From contig NZ_VFPL01000001.1 of the NCBI RefSeq assembly GCF_006716645.1, positions 4,030,001 through 4,094,000 of the forward strand: DNA of 64,000 nt, given 5' to 3'. The position numbers and the translations under genes were made by a program. This DNA is from Arcticibacter tournemirensis. GTDB lineage: Bacteria; Bacteroidota; Bacteroidia; Sphingobacteriales; Sphingobacteriaceae. Below are positions 9,080 through 17,134 of this stretch, piece by piece; position 1 is the stretch's first letter; each line of letters begins with the position of its first letter. The notes under the pieces are model-generated. The model had not been told where the DNA came from, did no database searches, and was given only the letters and a program-made list of their open reading frames with translations.

Positions 9080-10005
9080 GGCAGAAACATCCCCATGTAG
9101 GCCTTGGGGAGCTCTGTGTACTGTTTGGCGTTACAAGACAAGCTTATTATGACGCATTCCACCATGCTGAGAAAACGTCGATTGCTAACATGATTGTTCT
9201 GACGTTGGTAAAGGAAATTCGGAGCGTGATGCCATTGCTGGGTACACGAAAGCTCCTGTACTTGCTGGAACCACAATTGAAGGAACATGGAATCAAAATT
9301 GGCCGCGATCAATTATTCGACCTGCTTCGATTTCACGGGCTAATGATCCGGCGTCGTAAGCGTATAGTTCGTACTACTGATTCTAATCATATCTTCAAGC
9401 GATATCCAAACCTGATAAAGGAACTTGTTATCACCGGACGAGAGCAGCTTTGGGTAAGCGATATCACCTATATCAGGACGATTCAAGGCTTCAGTTATCT
9501 AAGTCTGATTACCGATGCATATTCCCATAAGATCGTAGGTTATGCATTGCACCCGACGTTAGAAGCGACAGGTTGCTTGAAAGCTTTGGAAATGGCCATA
9601 TCGACCTGGAAACATGAATCGCCATTTTATCTTATCCATCATTCCGACCGCGGAATTCAGTATTGCTGTGCAGAATACACCGAAACGCTTCAACGTTTCG
9701 GTGTAGCTATAAGCATGACACAAAGCGGTAGTCCTTACGATAATGCTTTGGCCGAGCGGGTAAACGGAATCTTAAAGAATGAATTCTTTCCAAAACGGAT
9801 TTATCAAAATCATAAGGATGCACAGAAGCATGTATCCAGGATTATTGCTATCTATAACGAAAGCCGCCCCCACGGGAGTATAGATTATTTAAGCCCAGCG
9901 AAGGTTCATGAGAGTTTATCGGGTCCGATTCGCAAGCGTTGGAAACAATATAGAAGATATAGGAAGACAATTCCGGACGAAAATGAATTTGAACATTCAG
10001 AATAA
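9076..10005 (+). CDS. IS3-family transposase OrfB (DDE integrase domain)
   Basis: 309 aa. After an HTH_21-like region (LGTRKLLYLLEPQLKEHGIK), the rve catalytic core shows all three acidic residues: D in WVSDITYIRT, D in HHSDRGIQY and E in NALAERVNGILKNEF. The domain is full length and intact. It is expressed by translational coupling at ATGA or, more likely for this family, as the C-terminal part of a frameshifted OrfAB protein. Confidence 0.92.
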   Translation: MRQKHPHVGLGELCVLFGVTRQAYYDAFHHAEKTSIANMIVLTLVKEIRSVMPLLGTRKLLYLLEPQLKEHGIKIGRDQLFDLLRFHGLMIRRRKRIVRTTDSNHIFKRYPNLIKELVITGREQLWVSDITYIRTIQGFSYLSLITDAYSHKIVGYALHPTLEATGCLKALEMAISTWKHESPFYLIHHSDRGIQYCCAEYTETLQRFGVAISMTQSGSPYDNALAERVNGILKNEFFPKRIYQNHKDAQKHVSRIIAIYNESRPHGSIDYLSPAKVHESLSGPIRKRWKQYRRYRKTIPDENEFEHSE

Positions 10006-10114
10006 AAATGAAACTCCGTATCCTTGTAAGGATATCTTAGGACTACCAGGAAATACCTGCAAAGTTTTTATAGGATTAATGGTCAAAACTGTAAAGTTTT
10101 TTCAGGACGAGACA

Positions 10115-10307
10115 CATAGAACGGGAAAGAAGGTATTACAGAATAAATGAGCAGGAATTTGCAAACTTTCTCATCAGAAAAGAGGAGCGCAACAAACTGC
10201 TGTGCCAATATGAAGGTTTAGTAAGAGAAGCCTGGAGGGCCTACCCACTTTCAAGTTTTCCCAAGGTGCTGCCCAAGTGCCAATCCGCGGGATTTAATAC
10301 TCTTATA
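10115..10307 (+). pseudogene. Gene remnant between IS3 and the RloC-like gene
   Basis: The plus strand reads open from the IS3 edge to a TAA at about 10324. It includes EQEFANFLIRKEERNKLLCQ and EAWRAYPLSSFPKVLP and has coding-like composition, but no start and no recognised family. It is probably the 3' remnant of a gene interrupted by the IS. It converges with the 3' end of the minus-strand ATPase gene and slightly overlaps it. Confidence 0.35.
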
Positions 10308-12848
10308 TCACTTGAATGTCTTGTTAAAATTCTCTAATTGCAGTAGATCCTGTTCGGCTTTTGCTGTATCCGGAATGGTTGGATTTAGGTTAGCCGCTGC
10401 GTCATGCACCCAACTGGAACTTTCGGTCATGCCCGATTCCACCTCTGCCAATATGGAAGGCGTGATATTGATCTTTTTTAGTCTTTGAGTAGAAACTCCG
10501 GGTGAAAATCGCTCAACAACACCATTTAACACCTTCTCTTCAACCATTCTTTCCCAAGTTTCCCTTAGTAGCATATACCAATTTTTTATAGACATCAGAT
10601 ATTTATCACTGTCTGCCGATGTATCAATCTTCTTAATACCAACCAACATGTTCCTCAAGAAACCCAGACGCTGTTTTACGCCAGTTGCCGGCCAGGGAAT
10701 GTCTTTAAAGATGACGCCAGTTGCATCGGCATGTCTGCGGATAGATACTAGAGTGCAATCGAGGCCGGCTTCTTCTGCACGCGTTTTCATACGTAAATAA
10801 AATGCAATGTCGTGTGTAAAAATTACTACCTGGTTTGTGGCAGAAAACTCTACAAGGCGTCTGGCGATCCGCTCCTTTCTTTCATGATCGAGCGATGACA
10901 CAGGATCGTCGAAAACTACACCCGTATTGTTAGGATTCATTTGCACTTCGGTTAAAAAATCGGCAATACAAATGGCGCGTTGCTCACCCTCGCTGAGGAT
11001 CTGATTGGCGACGTACCCACTAACCTGTAATTTACGGAGCGTTTGTCCCTTCGCATTTCGCTGTTGAATATTGACGACGTTCGGCGCTTTCAACTTTTCG
11101 CATTCTTCATTAAACAAGTCCGTATATCTTGAGGTGATATATTTAGTAAATAACTCGCCTTGTTTGGTGGTCAGCGCGTTGGTTCTTAATATGGATAATA
11201 CAGCATCGGCTTTATCCGCCCACGCATGTCGTTTAATATATTTCTCAACCTGATCCAATACTCTTGAAAGTAGGTTTTTATCATTTAACAGTATAATTTC
11301 ATTGTTATAGCTTTCTAGCTCCGCGCTAGTATCTTTGGTCAGCAAGTCATCGATTTTAATCGTAATATCTTTCAGTAACTGGTCAAAATCAGCCGAGTCA
11401 ACAGTAAGGGACATATAAGCTGCATTCACGTTTTTTGTTTCCAGCATTTGCAAAAGCTCTTGCTTAATCGAGGTTAGATCTTTCAGATTCTTTTGCCAAG
11501 TGGCGGCAAGTTCAGGTTTATTCTCTTTGATGTAAGCAAATACAGTGCTAGTCTCGTCAAATGCCGGAAACTGGACCGTTTTGAGTTTATCGATAGCAGC
11601 ATTTATTTCGTCATTTGACTTTTTAAAATTCTCTTCGGCCACACTCCGTAAGAAATTCCAATAAGTAGCTATCAGCTTTGCTTCCGGTTCACCAAGTGGG
11701 CGAAGGCAGAGCAGGCAATTGTCACCTAACTCTTGTTTGGCCTGTACTGAATATACCTGCGCTGCGGTCAGAAAGGCTTTCCACTCCTTGCTGCCCAAAG
11801 CTACGATCTCATATTGTTCAAAAGATGTAAGGCCTTCCGCTTGGGAGATAGCCAAATAACCTTGGTTTTCTGTTAGTAGTTGCCGGTAACTATCATATGT
11901 AGCTTTATTTAGTGCAGAGATGATGTTTTCAAGCATTGCTACCAGTTCCTTAAAACGACCATTGAGCAACTGAAGATCGGCTATTCGTTTGGCAATGTTT
12001 AGACTTTGTAAAGCAACTTTTTCCGCGTTCAGTCTCTCCAGTTTTTTAATCTCTTCATCTCCGAAAATACCTAGCTCTTTAAATTCTTCCGGTTTTGATC
12101 TTCCGCTTAAGCCGGCTATCTTTTCTTTGATTACATTTTCATTAATGAATAACGACAGTAAAGTGTTGGCAGGTCTGTTTTTCGCGGTATCTGCGCTAAG
12201 AGTATCCTTTAGGTATCCATAAACTTCCAGTAATTGATCAAAAAACTGAAACCCGGAAGGGGTAAAACTGAGCTTATTATCCTGTTCGAGCTGTGCTTTC
12301 AGGCAATGCGTATCAAATATTGAAAACTGAGTAAATTCAACCTTGTCTTTGTCATCAGGATATTTCAATTCGACGGTCGATGCCGCGTCCGTGAACATAA
12401 ACTTTCCCGTAGCCGACGCAGGTTTACCACCGTAAATATTATGGATGATGTGTTTATCGCCTCTCGAATTGAAAGCGTTGTTTAGTAGACGGATATAGCC
12501 TGACTTCCCCGAACCATTATTCCCATAAACAATCGTCAAGCCAGGGCCAATCGGTAATTGTTGTCCGGTCGCCAACGCGTTTACATTTTCTACATCTTTT
12601 ATACCAGATAATAACTTTGGCGTACTTGCCGCTACCATCGGGATTGTAGGCGTTGTGAAAACCACCGCTTCACGGGCGACCGCAGGCTGGGATTTTAAAT
12701 CGTTATCCTCCAGAAACAAACTATAGATGTCAGACTTTAAAGTATCAGTAAGCTGGGTACCATCCAGTAAAAGACTGCCAGCGTATTGTAACCAATAGGG
12801 TTGGAGCTTTAACCATGTGATGATCTCACTTTTAAGCAATTGGGACAT
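10308..12848 (-). CDS. RloC-like ABC/AAA_13 ATPase, candidate anticodon nuclease
   Basis: 846 aa. It is an SMC/Rad50-like ATPase with Walker A GNNGSGKS (109-116), long coiled coil, ABC signature LSEGEQ (618-623), Walker B VVFDDPVSSLD (644-654) and the H-loop FTHD (677-680). A CxxC pair, C378-LL-C381, lies mid-coil like the zinc hook of RloC. The C-terminal region has R762-xxx-E766 and a later H815, resembling the Arg/Glu/His set of PrrC/RloC anticodon nucleases, although the E-to-H spacing is longer than in PrrC. It lies next to an hsdR remnant, as expected of 'restriction-linked' genes. The ATPase call is firm; nuclease activity is inference. A general AAA_13 DNA-repair-like ATPase is the alternative. 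Confidence 0.65.
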   Translation of the reverse strand: MSQLLKSEIITWLKLQPYWLQYAGSLLLDGTQLTDTLKSDIYSLFLEDNDLKSQPAVAREAVVFTTPTIPMVAASTPKLLSGIKDVENVNALATGQQLPIGPGLTIVYGNNGSGKSGYIRLLNNAFNSRGDKHIIHNIYGGKPASATGKFMFTDAASTVELKYPDDKDKVEFTQFSIFDTHCLKAQLEQDNKLSFTPSGFQFFDQLLEVYGYLKDTLSADTAKNRPANTLLSLFINENVIKEKIAGLSGRSKPEEFKELGIFGDEEIKKLERLNAEKVALQSLNIAKRIADLQLLNGRFKELVAMLENIISALNKATYDSYRQLLTENQGYLAISQAEGLTSFEQYEIVALGSKEWKAFLTAAQVYSVQAKQELGDNCLLCLRPLGEPEAKLIATYWNFLRSVAEENFKKSNDEINAAIDKLKTVQFPAFDETSTVFAYIKENKPELAATWQKNLKDLTSIKQELLQMLETKNVNAAYMSLTVDSADFDQLLKDITIKIDDLLTKDTSAELESYNNEIILLNDKNLLSRVLDQVEKYIKRHAWADKADAVLSILRTNALTTKQGELFTKYITSRYTDLFNEECEKLKAPNVVNIQQRNAKGQTLRKLQVSGYVANQILSEGEQRAICIADFLTEVQMNPNNTGVVFDDPVSSLDHERKERIARRLVEFSATNQVVIFTHDIAFYLRMKTRAEEAGLDCTLVSIRRHADATGVIFKDIPWPATGVKQRLGFLRNMLVGIKKIDTSADSDKYLMSIKNWYMLLRETWERMVEEKVLNGVVERFSPGVSTQRLKKINITPSILAEVESGMTESSSWVHDAAANLNPTIPDTAKAEQDLLQLENFNKTFK

Positions 12849-12916
12849 AAATGAAGAGGTTATAATCTTATATCAAATGTAATCACGATGAATATTCTTT
12901 AAAGAAAAATATTTAT

Positions 12917-13102
12917 TTAAGCCAAATCAGCAATTAAATCGGCATGCCCTTCAGTGAGTGCGTAACAGGCACTGGATTCGCTGTTTAAATTCAACGTTAT
13001 CACCGGCTCTCCCGCTCCTATCTGATAAGGAACAGGACACCCAATGCTATTTATATGTTTATAGATATTAACCCCGTACCAGTTTATAGTATCCCAAAGC
13101 AT
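12917..13102 (-). CDS. Small hypothetical protein after hsdR
   Basis: 61 aa, not recognised. Its ATG lies two bases after the hsdR stop codon, and the next gene (RloC-like) is on the same strand, so coupled translation is possible. It has mixed composition, no membrane segment and one central GAGEPVITLNL segment. It could be a chance ORF left by the decay of the restriction locus. Confidence 0.35.
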   Translation of the reverse strand: MLWDTINWYGVNIYKHINSIGCPVPYQIGAGEPVITLNLNSESSACYALTEGHADLIADLA

Positions 13103-13104
13103 TG

Positions 13105-13391
13105 TTACGCCACCATCCCCTTCTCAAACACGTGTACATACTCTTTCATTTTAGCAATGATCCTCTCTCCTATTTCCCGGGCCTTTAAAATACTGGGCCG
13201 GTTGCCTAAGCATCGTAATACGTCGTCGCGTAATGGATCTAAGCCACTAAAAATATAGGCCTCGATGAGGGCTTTAAACTGTTCCTGGTCGAGGTGTTCT
13301 TCTTCGCAGAGTTTTGCTAAGGCCAGAACCTCTTGCTCCTGCCAGTATTTTTCGAACTCATCGTCGATATTATCGGCATCGTCTATCCGGG
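13105..13391 (-). pseudogene. hsdR: hsdR 3' fragment (type I restriction endonuclease, C-terminus)
   Basis: This encodes the C-terminal helical region of type I restriction subunit R (DDADNIDDEFEKYW, then LCEEEHLDQEQ, DPLRDDVLRCL, RPSILKAREIGERI). HsdR is the ATP-dependent translocase/nuclease of the HsdRMS complex, and this tail contacts the other subunits. The reading frame runs straight into the left end of an IS21 element at 13392, so everything upstream is lost here. The matching preceding segment (RELIEKFIQENLPLR) is found 31 kb away at 44635, directly after the second IS21 copy. The two are halves of one gene split by the island. Confidence 0.85.
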
Positions 13392-13587
13392 TGGATATTC
13401 CGGAGCATGTTGACCCCTCCAAAGCGGTTAGGATAGCGGATAGCGATGCTGCTTAAATCAACAGAAACGCCTGCCATTCCGGCGGATACTGACCCCCTCT
13501 GAGAGATAGGCGCAATGCGTACCGGAGCATGTTGCCCCCCTGATATTGACTTAAAGGGGATACCGTACCGGAGCATACTGACCCCTC
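13392..13587. repeat. Left-end array of IS21 transposase binding sites
   Basis: Four related units of the form CCGGagcAT(g/a)(t/c)TGaCCCC start near 13400, 13479, 13522 and 13568 in the same orientation, before istA. Two inverted units lie at the right end (15960-16004). Multiple terminal repeats are a known IS21-family trait and serve as transposase-binding sites. Confidence 0.75.
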
Positions 13588-13642
13588 TAATTCTGGTTTT
13601 GGTTATACTTAGTGATCAATTTATTACAAAAGAAGATCACTG

Positions 13643-15199
13643 ATGGCCGGAAAACCAAGACCCATGAGTCAGATAAAACAACTATTACGCTTACACACCC
13701 AGGGCTATTCTATTAAGGCCATCGCACGAACGCTGAACATCAGCAAGAACACGGTGAAGTCTTATCTTGCCAAGCTTCAGTCTGCTGCCCTGGACCCACA
13801 GGAACTGCTTCAGTTGGAGGATCCTGTCCTGGAAACCCGGTTCCATTCCGGTAATCCTGCTTATAAGGATCCACGTTATATTCATTTCAAAGGAAAACTG
13901 GAATATCTCTCCAAAGAGCTTAAAAAAATAGGGATGACTAAAAAACTGCTGTGGGATGAATACATTCTGGGTTTTCCCCAGGGGTATGCCTACTCCCAGT
14001 TCTGCTTTCATCTGCATCAGCAGCTTGTTGCCCGTAAGCCGACCTCTGTATTAAGCCATGAGCCTGCCGATAAGCTGTTCGTCGACTTCGCCGGCAAACA
14101 GATCAGTTATACAGACCGCCAGACCGGGGAAATTATCAGTTGCCAGTTGTTTGTAGCCTGTCTTCCTTTTTCTGATTATGCTTTTGCTATGGCTGTACCC
14201 TCTCAGCGAATCGGTGACTTTCTGTATGCCCTTTCCTGCTGCCTGAAAGAATTGGGCGGGGTACCCCGGGTACTGGTACCCGATAACCTTAAGTCTGCTA
14301 TCGTCAAGGCAGACCGGTATGAGCCGGAGGTCAACCGGAGCCTGGAAGACTTTGCCAATCATTATCAGATGTCGGTCGTGCCTGCAAGACCGGGCCGTCC
14401 CCGCGATAAAAGTCTGGTTGAGAACCAGGTAAAGCTGCTCTATACCAGAGTGTATGCCCGGCTGCGCAACCGGCAGTTCTTCGATCTGGCTTCTCTAAAT
14501 CAGGCCATCAGCGAAAAAGTACGCGAGCATAACCAGACCCGCATGCAGCGTAAGGACTACTGCAGGGAAGAACGCTTCCTGGCCGCTGAAAAGCCGTTAC
14601 TCTCTGAGCTGCCCCAGCAGGACTTTGAACTAAAACACTATTGTGAACCCAAGGTAGCCAGTAACGGGCATGTCAGTGTTCAGAAACACTTTTACAGTGT
14701 TCCCTACACGCTGATTGGTTCCAAAGTAAAGGTGATCTATACCCGCAGTATGGTCTCTATCTATGCTGAAGGGAAACAGGTGGCTGTCCATATCAGAAGC
14801 TACAGCGGGGGATATACTTCGGTAAAGGAACATCTGAGTTCTGCTAATCAGGCCTGGCTGAACCGCAGTCCGGAATATTACCTGGAGCGGGCCCGTTATA
14901 AGTCGGAAGATCTCTACCGCCTCCTTGAGATCATCTTTCAGCAGGACCGTTATCCAGAGCAGTTGTACCGCACCTGCGACGGCCTGTTCCGTTTACACCG
15001 GAATACCGAGGCAGAAAAGTTCACCCGTGTTTGCCGGATCGCTGTGCAGCACCGGATCTGCTCCTATAAGGCCATCCAGAAAATACTGGAGAACAACATG
15101 ACGCTCTATCTGCAGGAGGAGAGCATTGAACATCCGCTTCCTGCCCATAACAATATCAGAGGAAAAGAATACTATATACAATCCACTATTCACTTTTAA
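13643..15199 (+). CDS. istA: IS21-family transposase IstA (copy 1)
   Basis: 518 aa. The N-terminal HTH (QLLRLHTQGYSIKAIARTLN, SKNTVKSYL) binds the element ends. The rve-type DDE core is marked by LFVDFAGKQISY, LVPDNLKSAI and RPRDKSLVENQV, and a C-terminal Mu-transposase-like barrel (SVQKHFYSVPYTLIGSKV) follows. Length is standard. It is followed one base after its stop by istB, giving the usual istAB operon. Confidence 0.95.
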   Translation: MAGKPRPMSQIKQLLRLHTQGYSIKAIARTLNISKNTVKSYLAKLQSAALDPQELLQLEDPVLETRFHSGNPAYKDPRYIHFKGKLEYLSKELKKIGMTKKLLWDEYILGFPQGYAYSQFCFHLHQQLVARKPTSVLSHEPADKLFVDFAGKQISYTDRQTGEIISCQLFVACLPFSDYAFAMAVPSQRIGDFLYALSCCLKELGGVPRVLVPDNLKSAIVKADRYEPEVNRSLEDFANHYQMSVVPARPGRPRDKSLVENQVKLLYTRVYARLRNRQFFDLASLNQAISEKVREHNQTRMQRKDYCREERFLAAEKPLLSELPQQDFELKHYCEPKVASNGHVSVQKHFYSVPYTLIGSKVKVIYTRSMVSIYAEGKQVAVHIRSYSGGYTSVKEHLSSANQAWLNRSPEYYLERARYKSEDLYRLLEIIFQQDRYPEQLYRTCDGLFRLHRNTEAEKFTRVCRIAVQHRICSYKAIQKILENNMTLYLQEESIEHPLPAHNNIRGKEYYIQSTIHF

Positions 15200-15200
15200 T

Positions 15201-15917
15201 ATGCAAATCGAAACACAACTCAAAGAGCTGCGCCTGCATGGAATGTGCCGCAGTTGGCAGGTACTGCTGGAGACCCGCCGCCATCACGAACTGAACCTCT
15301 CAGAGGGCCTACAATTGCTGCTGCAGGCCGAACAGGAACAGCGCAGCGGAAAACGCTTTGACCGTCTGCTTAAAAATGCCGGCTTCCGCTACCGGGCTTC
15401 TGTGGAAGAACTGAACATGGATGCCTCCAGGGGGATTGACCGTTCACTCATTACGGACCTTGCCATGGGAACTTATCTCTCCAGTGGAGATGCCGTTCTG
15501 ATCAGCGGGGCCTCAGGTGCCGGTAAAAGCTTTCTGGCTTCTGCCCTGGGGCACCAGGCTTGTGCACAGGGATATAAAGTGGCTTATTATAACCTGCAGA
15601 AGTTACTGCTGCGCACGAAGATGAGCCGGATTGATGGGAGCATCTATAAGTTTATGGAAAAGCTTTCGCGCACGGAACTGCTCATTCTGGACGACTTCGG
15701 ACTCACTCACCTGGAACAGCAGCAACGCATGGATCTGATGGAAATCATAGAAGACCGTCATGGCCGCAAATCTACTATCATCGCCAGCCAGCTGCCGGTG
15801 GCAAGCTGGTATGATGTGATCGGTGAAGAAACGATTGCTGATGCCATACTCGACCGGCTGGTACATACCGCTTACAGAATTGAACTTAAAGGTGAAAGTC
15901 TAAGAAAAAAAAGGTAA
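15201..15917 (+). CDS. istB: IS21-family helper ATPase IstB (copy 1)
   Basis: 238 aa from ATG 15201 (MQIETQLKELRLHGM), the usual IstB start; an upstream in-frame ATG at 15126 lies inside istA and is less likely. It is an AAA+ DnaC-like ATPase with Walker A GASGAGKS and Walker B LLILDDFG. IstB assembles on target DNA and activates the IstA transposase. The ATG directly follows the istA stop, so translation is coupled. Confidence 0.95.
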   Translation: MQIETQLKELRLHGMCRSWQVLLETRRHHELNLSEGLQLLLQAEQEQRSGKRFDRLLKNAGFRYRASVEELNMDASRGIDRSLITDLAMGTYLSSGDAVLISGASGAGKSFLASALGHQACAQGYKVAYYNLQKLLLRTKMSRIDGSIYKFMEKLSRTELLILDDFGLTHLEQQQRMDLMEIIEDRHGRKSTIIASQLPVASWYDVIGEETIADAILDRLVHTAYRIELKGESLRKKR

Positions 15918-16004
15918 AATTGTCAGGCCTTCAGAATCTATGGGCCAAAACCAAATTAGGGGGTCAGTATGCCCGGTACGGGGTCAGCATCTCCGGAATC
16001 TCCA

Positions 16005-16448
16005 ACTACTTCTGATAACGCAATCAGCGGCCTCCTTACGAACTATATTGAAATAAAAAACGCACTAGTGGCAGATAATGATAAAGAAGCCGCTAGCGCA
16101 GGCAATGCAATGGCCAATACATTTGATAATTTGGATAGGGCTTCTCTAACACCTGAGCAAGCTAAAGTTTATAACGACATTGTTGAGGACGCAAGAGAAC
16201 ATGCAGAGCATATCGGCGCTAACGCCGGAAATATCGAACATCAAAGAGAACATTTTGAAACCCTGAGCCAGGAGATGTATGATCTGGTAAAAAGTGTTGG
16301 TGCAAATCAAAAACTATATTTCACTAATTGCCCGATGTATAATAATAACAAAGGAGGAAACTGGCTTAGTGAGACGAAAGAAGTCCAAAATCCATATTTC
16401 GGACAGAAAATGGCCAAATGTGGCTCGGTGAAAGAAGAGCTAAATTAA
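16005..16448 (+). pseudogene. DUF3347 protein, 5'-truncated by IS21
   Basis: The frame encodes the DUF3347 (periplasmic, copper-resistance associated) core: LLTNYIEIKNALVADNDKEA, the helical middle and the signature tail YFTNCPMYNNNKGGNWLSE ... NPYFGQKMAKCGSVKEE. The N-terminal signal/lipoprotein part is missing and the sequence begins right at the IS21 end. An ATG inside the IS end (15969) is in frame and adds 11 IS-derived residues, so a leaderless cytoplasmic protein could be made. It is probably non-functional because it cannot reach the periplasm. The next gene starts 5 bases after its stop. Confidence 0.8.
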
Positions 16449-16453
16449 TATCC

Positions 16454-16918
16454 ATGAGCAGGAAGAAGATCATATTGTTTGCTCTGCTAATTGCTTTTAT
16501 TGCCATACAATTTGTACGGCCTGCCCGAAATTACAGCGGACAGGCCTCTTTAGACAATATTGGCAGGGTTTTTACGGTGCCTAAAAAAGTAGATGCTATT
16601 TTAAAGTCATCTTGTTATGATTGTCATAGTAATAATACTCGTTACCCCTGGTATGCTGAGATACAACCCTCGGGTTGGTGGTTGGCTTATCATATAAAAA
16701 AAGGGAAATCGGAACTTAATTTCGATGAATTTGGGGCATATTCAAGACGAAGACAGAATAGCAAAATGAAATCTATTGAAAATAGCATCAAGGATGGAAC
16801 CATGCCATTGCCTTCTTATCTATGGATCCATAAAAATGCAAAACTTACAAAAGAGGATAAAAGCTTATTACTGAATTGGGTTAAAAAAACAAGAGACAGT
16901 CTTTCACTAAAACATTAA
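16454..16918 (+). CDS. Haem-binding domain protein (membrane-anchored c-type)
   Basis: 154 aa from ATG 16454. One N-terminal helix (IILFALLIAFIAIQFV) anchors a periplasmic Haem_bd domain with a single c-type haem motif, CYDCH, followed by SNNTRYPWYAEIQPSGWWL, diagnostic for this family. Members are common in Bacteroidota copper clusters and may pass electrons or sense redox state. It directly follows the DUF3347 fragment and probably starts the intact copper operon. Confidence 0.85.
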   Translation: MSRKKIILFALLIAFIAIQFVRPARNYSGQASLDNIGRVFTVPKKVDAILKSSCYDCHSNNTRYPWYAEIQPSGWWLAYHIKKGKSELNFDEFGAYSRRRQNSKMKSIENSIKDGTMPLPSYLWIHKNAKLTKEDKSLLLNWVKKTRDSLSLKH

Positions 16919-16921
16919 ACG

Positions 16922-17134
16922 ATGAAGAGAATACTAATTTTAGAGCCTATAAAATCCAATTCCAGCAATATCTCTTCGGTAATAGTGCACTACGATTTAT
17001 ACATAACCGATACTACCTTAACATACAGCAAAAAATCAAAAAGAGCTGTTGCGATCAACGGTCAAATCCTTGAGCCTATAGTAACATTTAACCAGACACA
17101 TCAGACTTACCTTAATTTAATTTTGGATCAATGA
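16922..17134 (+). pseudogene. Duplicated N-terminal scrap of a multicopper oxidase
   Basis: 70 aa ORF whose middle (YDLYITDTTLTYSKKSKRAV and AINGQILEPIVTF) closely matches residues ~51-90 of the multicopper oxidase that follows (YDLYITDTIVNFTGKSVKAQ, AINGQIPGPTIRF). There is no signal peptide and no copper ligand. Its TGA overlaps the ATG of the full oxidase (ATGA at 17131). It is best explained as a partial duplication that decayed, or the remnant of a second oxidase. Confidence 0.7.

Larger units (their letters stand above)
8635..10114 (+). mobile_element. IS3-family insertion sequence, complete (1480 bp)
   Basis: Terminal inverted repeats of 25 bp are visible. The left end TGTCTTGTCCTGAAATAGCT begins at 8635. 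The right end, 10090-10114, is its imperfect complement (TGTCTCGTCCTGAAAAAACT on the minus strand), and both share the inner CTTTACA. The element encodes OrfA and OrfB transposase parts. Flanking triplets (GAA left, CAT right) do not match, so no target duplication is seen. Confidence 0.88.
13392..16004 (+). mobile_element. IS21-family insertion sequence, copy 1 (complete, 2613 bp)
   Basis: It runs from TGGATATTCCGGAG at 13392 to GGAATCTCCA at 16004; the ends are imperfect inverted repeats that both continue into TGACCCC. It carries istA and istB. Bases 13670-16004 recur without visible difference at 42300-44634 in the same orientation. The left flank is hsdR and the right flank is a truncated DUF3347 gene, so this copy forms the left boundary of the metal-resistance block. 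Confidence 0.9.
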
